A stretch of 17,414 nucleotides of DNA from a bacterium (GTDB lineage Bacteria > SM23-81 > DAOVCL01). Numbering within the stretch: the stretch's first letter is position 1; each line of letters begins with the position of its first letter. The translations under genes and the position numbers were made by a program. The notes beneath the pieces are model-generated. The model searched no databases and had not been told where the DNA came from. It saw nothing but the letters and a program-made list of their open reading frames with translations. This document shows, piece after piece, positions 14,243 through 17,414 of this stretch. The stretch lies in NCBI GenBank assembly GCA_029932675.1, contig JAOZPP010000073.1:1-17414 (forward strand), read 5' to 3'.

Positions 14243-14874
14243 GGGGAACGAGGAAAGCAGAGGAGGAGGTCCATTACCAGGAGGGTAAGAGGCTATTTCA
14301 GGAGGGGAAATACGAACAGGCCATAGCCGAATACAAGAAGGTTTTGGAGATTTCCCCCCACCACATCAAGGCCAGGAATAACCTGGGTTTAGCCTTAGAC
14401 CGGACGGGAAACTTCGAGAAGGCAGTGGAGGAGTTCAAACGTGTCCTTCAGCTCGCTCCGGGTTGTGTGGAGGCGTATTGTAACTTAGGAGCCACCTATG
14501 CGGAGAGAGGCCTCTTTGACAAAGCAATTACCGAGCTGAAGAGGGCGGTAAAGATCGACCCCGAAAATGGTGAGCTTCACTTCAATCTGGGGGCGGTCTA
14601 CTTCAAAAAGGGGTTATATAGCCAGGCTGTGCCAGAGCTGGAAAAGGCCATCTCCTTCTCCCCCGATCATTCTGAAAGCCGATTCTACTTAGCCAAAGCC
14701 TACTATATGGCAGATATGCAGGAGAAGGCCATTGAGGCATACGAGAAGCTCATCAGGGATTATCCGCACTACCGGAGGGGATACTGGTATTTAGGTATCC
14801 TCTACAGCAAGGTGAATATGGGGGAAAAGGCAAGGGAGATGTTCAAGAAGGCCAACCAAGGAGAGGGGGGCTAA
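14239..14874 (+). CDS. Six-repeat TPR protein
   Basis: The 211-residue protein is almost entirely tetratricopeptide repeats of 34 residues, at about 9-42, 43-76, 77-110, 111-144, 145-178 and 179-211. Each has the W/N-L-G-Y-A-F-A-P pattern, for example NLGLALDRTGNFEKAVEEF. There is no signal peptide or membrane segment, so it is a soluble protein-protein adaptor. Its partner is unknown. The ATG overlaps the M16 peptidase stop by four bases, which makes coupled expression likely and suggests, but does not prove, a link with that peptidase or with the small protein encoded next. Confidence 0.9.
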   Translation: MRGTRKAEEEVHYQEGKRLFQEGKYEQAIAEYKKVLEISPHHIKARNNLGLALDRTGNFEKAVEEFKRVLQLAPGCVEAYCNLGATYAERGLFDKAITELKRAVKIDPENGELHFNLGAVYFKKGLYSQAVPELEKAISFSPDHSESRFYLAKAYYMADMQEKAIEAYEKLIRDYPHYRRGYWYLGILYSKVNMGEKAREMFKKANQGEGG

Positions 14875-14877
14875 CCA

Positions 14878-15171
14878 ATGGGGGATATTGACCTTTTGTT
14901 GGAGGCTCATCGGAGACTGGCCTCCAAGTTAGAGAAGAGCTCCTTCTTAGAGATAGTGGCCTCTCTGAAGGGGAAGGACAGGGTACTGCAGAGGAGGGGG
15001 GAGAACCTAAAGAAGAGATTTGTCTCCTTGACCAATGCCATAAAGGAGAAGCAAAGGGAGGGATCAACGAAGTTTAAGCGGGAGCTCTCTCGAATGACCA
15101 AATTTGAGGTGGATTGTGATGAATTCCTTGCCCAAGCCAACCAATTCTTGCGCAATTTCCGTCGTGGGTAG
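14878..15171 (+). CDS. Small helical basic protein of unknown function
   Basis: This gene encodes 97 residues that I do not recognise. The sequence is rich in Lys, Arg, Glu and Leu with heptad-like spacing, and it should form two or three long helices or a coiled coil, for example LEIVASLKGKDRVLQRRGEN and LKKRFVSLTNAIKEKQRE. There are one Cys and no Trp. No signal peptide, membrane segment or catalytic motif is visible. The ATG is 3 bases after the TPR stop and is preceded by AAGGAGAGGGG, a usable ribosome binding site. It is the last gene before the operon terminator. Its codon use matches the core genes, so it looks native and expressed. Confidence 0.75.
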   Translation: MGDIDLLLEAHRRLASKLEKSSFLEIVASLKGKDRVLQRRGENLKKRFVSLTNAIKEKQREGSTKFKRELSRMTKFEVDCDEFLAQANQFLRNFRRG

Positions 15172-15189
15172 TCTGGTTTCTTTCTAAGG

Positions 15190-15230
15190 ATGGTCGGAGG
15201 GTAACCCCCGGCCATTTCTCTTTATGTTTT
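15190..15230 (+). terminator. Intrinsic terminator closing the rimP-to-small-protein operon
   Basis: ATGGTCGG (15190-15197) pairs with CCGGCCAT (15208-15215), with one T-G. After a bulged A, GGG pairs with CCC around a TAA loop. A T-rich tract (TTTCTCTTTATGTTTT) runs to 15230. This is the strongest terminator at the end of the 11-kb run. The next gene's ATG begins at the first base after the tract. Confidence 0.85.
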
Positions 15231-15800
15231 ATGGGCAAGCTTAATCGGGACTTCTATTCATCTCCCACCTTGGTTGTAGCCAAGGGTGTCTTAGGTAAGC
15301 ACCTCATCCATCGCACAGAGGGTGGGATCATCTCTGGAAGGATTGTGGAAACAGAGGCCTATATTGGTTCTGGCGATCAGGCCTCCCATGCCAGGTTTGG
15401 ATATACTCCGCGGAACAGATTGATGTTTGGCCCCCCGGGTTACGCCTATATCTACTTCATTTATGGGATGTATTACTGCCTGAATGTGGTTACCGAGCCT
15501 GAAGGCTTCCCGGCCGCTGTGCTCATCAGGGCCTTGGAGCCCGCAGATGGCCTCGCCCTAATGCTTAGGAGAAGGGGCCGAAGAAGGGAACTGACCAATG
15601 GGCCGGGGAGGTTATGTCTGGCCCTGGGGATTGATGGTTCCCTGAACGGGATAGATCTTTGTGGAGATAGGCTTTATATTGAGGATAGGGGTGAGGAGGT
15701 GGGTGAGATCTGCTCCTCCTCACGGGTAGGGGTATCCGGGGGAAAGGATAAGCACTGGCGGTTCTACATCAAGGGGAACAGATGGGTTTCCAGAAGGTAA
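15231..15800 (+). CDS. 3-methyladenine DNA glycosylase (AAG/MPG family)
   Basis: The enzyme excises alkylated purines such as 3-methyladenine to start base excision repair. The protein has 189 residues, normal for bacterial members. FYSSPTLVVAKGVLGKHLI matches the family's start. RIVETEAYIG carries the catalytic Glu42 and the intercalating Tyr44, and ASHA gives His53. TPRNRLMFGPPGYAYIYFIYGMYYCLNVV and TNGPGRL are further hallmarks. The ATG lies directly after the terminator T-tract and has no Shine-Dalgarno sequence. Either the mRNA is nearly leaderless or translation depends on another feature. I found no clear promoter. The hicB gene starts 38 bases after the stop. Confidence 0.94.
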   Translation: MGKLNRDFYSSPTLVVAKGVLGKHLIHRTEGGIISGRIVETEAYIGSGDQASHARFGYTPRNRLMFGPPGYAYIYFIYGMYYCLNVVTEPEGFPAAVLIRALEPADGLALMLRRRGRRRELTNGPGRLCLALGIDGSLNGIDLCGDRLYIEDRGEEVGEICSSSRVGVSGGKDKHWRFYIKGNRWVSRR

Positions 15801-15838
15801 AGCCTGGTTTGAAAGCAAATTATCCGGAGGGATTTGTT

Positions 15839-16033
15839 ATGAAATTTAATGTAATCTTAGAAGCAGCGGAGGAAGGTGGATATAATGTAACGGTACCAGC
15901 CCTAGATGGCTGTTATACCCAGGGCGATACGGAAGAAGAGGCGTTTAAAAACGCCAAAGAAGCCATTCTCTGCTGGCTCGAAGGGCTTCAGAAATTGAAC
16001 GGAATAAAATCAAAGCCCAGGGGATCTTCATGA
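15839..16033 (+). CDS. hicB: HicB family antitoxin (short form)
   Basis: HicB neutralises the HicA mRNA interferase by direct binding. The protein has 64 residues. The degenerate RNase H-like fold is evident in GGYNVTVPALDGCYTQGDT, followed by the helix EEEAFKNAKEAILCWLEGL. It ends without the C-terminal ribbon-helix-helix or HTH DNA-binding domain of longer HicB proteins, so it may not bind its own operator. A longer frame opens at 15782 inside the glycosylase gene. I choose ATG 15839 because GGAGG (15826-15830) stands 8 bases before it and because MKFNVILE is the expected family start. hicA begins 19 bases after the stop. Confidence 0.88.
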   Translation: MKFNVILEAAEEGGYNVTVPALDGCYTQGDTEEEAFKNAKEAILCWLEGLQKLNGIKSKPRGSS

Positions 16034-16052
16034 GAGGAGTGGAGGAGAGAGT

Positions 16053-16262
16053 ATGAATCGAATAATCTCCAGCAGACAAGCTATTAAGGCTCTCCGTAAA
16101 GTTGGTTTTGTAGTGGTGGGTCGCCGGAGAAATCATATCTATATGCGTAACTCGGAGGGGGATATCACAGTGATTCTCCCCTTTCGCAAGGAGTTAAAAA
16201 GGGGAACCCTCCACCATATATTGGAAAAGGCAGGACTTACCGTTGAGGATTTACCTGAGTGA
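16053..16262 (+). CDS. hicA: HicA family toxin (mRNA interferase)
   Basis: HicA is a small double-stranded-RNA-binding-fold ribonuclease that cleaves mRNAs and arrests growth when free of HicB. The protein has 69 residues. It shows SSRQAIKALRKVGFVVVGRR, the catalytic His28 in RNHIYM and the conserved ELKRGTLHHILEKAGLTVEDL. The catalytic His is kept, although the usual GSH is RNH here. The start ATG follows GGAGGAGAGA (16041-16050). The order is antitoxin first, the reverse of the classic hicA-hicB order but seen in many genomes. No frameshift is visible, so the pair looks intact. Confidence 0.92.
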   Translation: MNRIISSRQAIKALRKVGFVVVGRRRNHIYMRNSEGDITVILPFRKELKRGTLHHILEKAGLTVEDLPE

Positions 16263-16299
16263 CCAGAGGTTCGACCGCACTTTAGTGGGGATCGCCCTC

Positions 16300-16318
16300 T
16301 GGGGTAAAGCCCCATTTT
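16300..16318 (+). terminator. Short terminator-like hairpin after hicBA
   Basis: TGGGG (16300-16304) pairs with CCCCA (16310-16314) around TAAAG, followed by four T residues (16315-16318). The stem is short but G-C rich. It is the first terminator-like element after hicA. It overlaps the alternative pairing of CCAGAGG with CCTCTGG. Confidence 0.45.
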
Positions 16319-16380
16319 GCGGGGGTAGAAAACCTGTGGGGATAGGGCTGAAACCCCCTCCCTAAGCAGCTTCCCTTGCC

Positions 16381-16409
16381 CGTCATTGCGGGCGAAGCGA
16401 AGCAATCTC
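16381..16409. repeat. REP-like palindromic repeat
   Basis: The unit starts CGTCATTGCGGGCGAAGCGA and ends AGCAATCTC. It closely matches the dispersed motif (GTCATTGCGAGCGAAGCGAAGC...) found in many bacterial genomes as a REP-type element mobilised by RAYT transposases. ATTGC pairs with GCAAT as the stem. On the reverse strand it gives the familiar spurious peptide LLRFARNDG. No transposase gene is in the window. Confidence 0.7.
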
Positions 16410-16517
16410 TGACTTATGCCTTCAGGGCTTCTACCTGGGTGGTAGAGAAACCACACCAAAATAGGAAAGACCTCAAGGAATAGTGGGGGCGTATCGGTTC
16501 AAATAAGCGAATTAGAG

Positions 16518-16546
16518 TTGACTTTTGTAAGCGCCGTTATTATATT
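16518..16546 (+). promoter_or_regulatory. Near-consensus sigma70 promoter of the nucleotidyltransferase gene
   Basis: TTGACT (16518-16523) and TATATT (16541-16546) are spaced by 17 bases. Transcription should begin near 16553, a few bases before the 12-bp palindrome, and about 32 bases before the ATG at 16585. Confidence 0.7.
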
Positions 16547-16556
16547 TCCATAAGTG

Positions 16557-16568
16557 GACAATATTGTC
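16557..16568. promoter_or_regulatory. Perfect palindrome GACAATATTGTC, candidate operator
   Basis: GACAAT and ATTGTC form a perfect 12-bp dyad at the predicted transcription start (16555 and 16570 extend the symmetry around a G-T pair). A repressor bound here would block the promoter at 16518-16546. Such dyads are typical operators of toxin-antitoxin and XRE-type regulators. The regulator is not identified. Confidence 0.5.
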
Positions 16569-16584
16569 TATAAAGGGAAATGTG

Positions 16585-17414
16585 ATGTTATGGCCTATCT
16601 TATACGAAAAGGCACGTGAGCAAGGACTTCCGCTTAGTACGGTTGTAGCTGAAGTATTCCACCTCATTGTCCTAGATGCTCTTTTTGCTATCCCTGAGAG
16701 TCAATGGATATGTTTCCAAGGGGGAACGAGTATTCATCTGCTTTATGGGGGGTATCGCTATTCTGAAGATTTAGACTTTGCAGGTGAAACTATCAATCCG
16801 ACTTTGGCGCAACGATTAATCACCAGATCGCAGTCGAAGATTGAGAAAACCGTCATTCAATTGTTAGGCCAGGGGCAATGTGATTGGGAGTTTCCATCGC
16901 CTTTAACCGATCGGCGTGTTTGTGCCTTCTGGTTCCATTTCCAGCCGAAAGGCAAACAGCAGAAATTTAGGGTGAAAATGGAATTTGCACGCTACCCGGT
17001 TTATGAATCAAAGGTAGCCTCAGTACATTCTGATTTGGATGTATTGCAATTCCATCCTTTAATAACTGGGCTCACCACCGAAGAGCTTTTGGCCGAAAAG
17101 ATCACGGCTGTGGGTGGGCGCCCCCATATTAAAGGCCGAGACCTTTTTGACCTTTGGTATTTGTCCGAGGTGCTCGCTACATCCTTGCAATTCGAATTGG
17201 TTAAAAGAAAGCTTCAGGACTATCATGTTAACCTATCAAGGTTAGGATTAGAGCAGAAGCTCACCAACTACAAGGCCGAAACATTAACTGCCGAGATGAA
17301 ACGATTCTTACCCCAACGCTATCGTCGACAGTTGCAACAGAGTAATTATGAAGGAATTCTTAAGACAGCAATGCAAATTATGCAATCGGTTATGATGGCC
17401 TTTTCACCCCCAAG
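16585..17414 (+). CDS. AbiEii/AbiGii-family nucleotidyltransferase toxin-like protein, 3' end cut by window
   Basis: The open frame runs from ATG 16585 to the window end without a stop: 276 complete codons. FQGGTSIHLLYGGYRYSEDL holds GG (46-47), and the SEDLDF segment places Ser60, Asp62 and Asp64 as in the polymerase-beta-type catalytic site GG[TS]...DxD. EELLAEK (166-172) and KGRDLFDLWY (183-192) are further hallmarks of the AbiEii/AbiGii type IV toxin group, whose members add nucleotides to tRNA or other targets. AAAGGG (16572-16577) precedes the ATG. I see 12 of 16 Arg codons as CGN, unlike the AGG-rich core genes, and the base composition looks more AT-rich, which suggests horizontal acquisition. 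No AbiEi-like antitoxin gene lies upstream; a partner might follow downstream. An ATG at 16590 is in another frame and stops within ten codons. Confidence 0.85.
   Translation, partial: MLWPILYEKAREQGLPLSTVVAEVFHLIVLDALFAIPESQWICFQGGTSIHLLYGGYRYSEDLDFAGETINPTLAQRLITRSQSKIEKTVIQLLGQGQCDWEFPSPLTDRRVCAFWFHFQPKGKQQKFRVKMEFARYPVYESKVASVHSDLDVLQFHPLITGLTTEELLAEKITAVGGRPHIKGRDLFDLWYLSEVLATSLQFELVKRKLQDYHVNLSRLGLEQKLTNYKAETLTAEMKRFLPQRYRRQLQQSNYEGILKTAMQIMQSVMMAFSPP

Larger units (their letters stand above)
16263..16517. repeat. Gene-free stretch made of short palindromes
   Basis: Several small inverted repeats are packed together. CCAGAGG (16263-16269) pairs with CCTCTGG (16296-16302). CACTTTAGTG is a near-palindrome. 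TGGGG/CCCCA lies at 16300-16314. GGTAGAAAACCTG (16324-16336) pairs imperfectly, 11 of 13, with 16423-16435. GTGGT/ACCAC lies at about 16438-16453. A REP-like unit sits inside. This looks like repeat or MITE remnants; no gene is supported. Confidence 0.6.

Noticed and set aside
15782-15838. Upstream ATG start for hicB
   Set aside because: It lies inside the glycosylase gene and adds 19 unrelated residues; ATG 15839 has a good Shine-Dalgarno sequence.
16324-16453. CRISPR-like array
   Set aside because: The repeats are inverted, short and of differing sequence, with no regular direct repeat and spacer pattern.
16139-16459. 106-codon frame on the - strand
   Set aside because: It contains the LLRFARNDG peptide typical of translated REP elements and overlaps hicA; it is a repeat artefact.
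16590-16619. Alternative ATG for the nucleotidyltransferase gene
   Set aside because: This frame meets TGA within ten codons; the frame from ATG 16585 carries the conserved motifs.

Overview
The window is a compact, mostly co-oriented bacterial chromosome segment. Nearly everything recognisable is on the + strand, and most genes abut or overlap by 1-14 bases. The core is the conserved rimP-nusA-infB-(ylxP)-rbfA-truB-ribF-rpsO-pnp translation/RNA cluster, preceded by mutL-miaA and a separate rpsU unit. Arginine is written largely with AGG/AGA, GTG and TTG starts are frequent, Shine-Dalgarno sites are purine-rich, and MutL carries the endonuclease motif that methyl-directed enteric MutL lacks. 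The ylxP gene between infB and rbfA and the M16 peptidase after pnp occur in Desulfobacterota-like, Firmicutes-like and several uncultured lineages. I infer an uncultured, possibly thermophilic bacterium and cannot name the phylum from the sequence alone.

Layout. Bases 1-850 hold a small two-helix membrane protein, tRNA-Val(TAC), tRNA-Asp(GTC) and two strong inverted repeats. Bases 853-1093 are non-coding, with hairpins and the likely mutL promoter. Bases 1094-3714 are mutL-miaA with a 4-base overlap. A near-consensus promoter overlapping the miaA stop drives rpsU (3779-3964). Bases 3989-4051 hold a second near-consensus promoter followed at once by an intrinsic terminator hairpin, just ahead of rimP. 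Bases 4066-15171 form one long run: rimP, nusA, infB, ylxP family, rbfA, truB, ribF, rpsO, pnp, an M16 peptidase, a six-repeat TPR protein and a small helical protein of unknown function. A good intrinsic terminator (15190-15230) closes it. A 3-methyladenine DNA glycosylase gene starts immediately at the end of that terminator.

From about 15.8 kb the content turns accessory: a hicB-hicA toxin-antitoxin pair, then a gene-free stretch full of short palindromes including a REP-like element. Last comes a promoter with a perfect 12-bp palindrome at its start site, driving an AbiEii/AbiGii-family nucleotidyltransferase gene cut by the window edge. That last gene writes Arg mostly with CGN codons, unlike the core genes, which suggests acquisition.

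The core genes work together in ribosome biogenesis and initiation (RimP, RbfA, IF2, S15, S21), transcription elongation/termination (NusA), tRNA modification (TruB, MiaA), RNA decay (PNPase) and flavin cofactor synthesis (RibF). The most interesting regulatory signal is the promoter-terminator pair before rimP-nusA, which suits feedback control by NusA. The most interesting accessory signal is the palindrome-controlled nucleotidyltransferase toxin-like gene with no visible antitoxin gene upstream.
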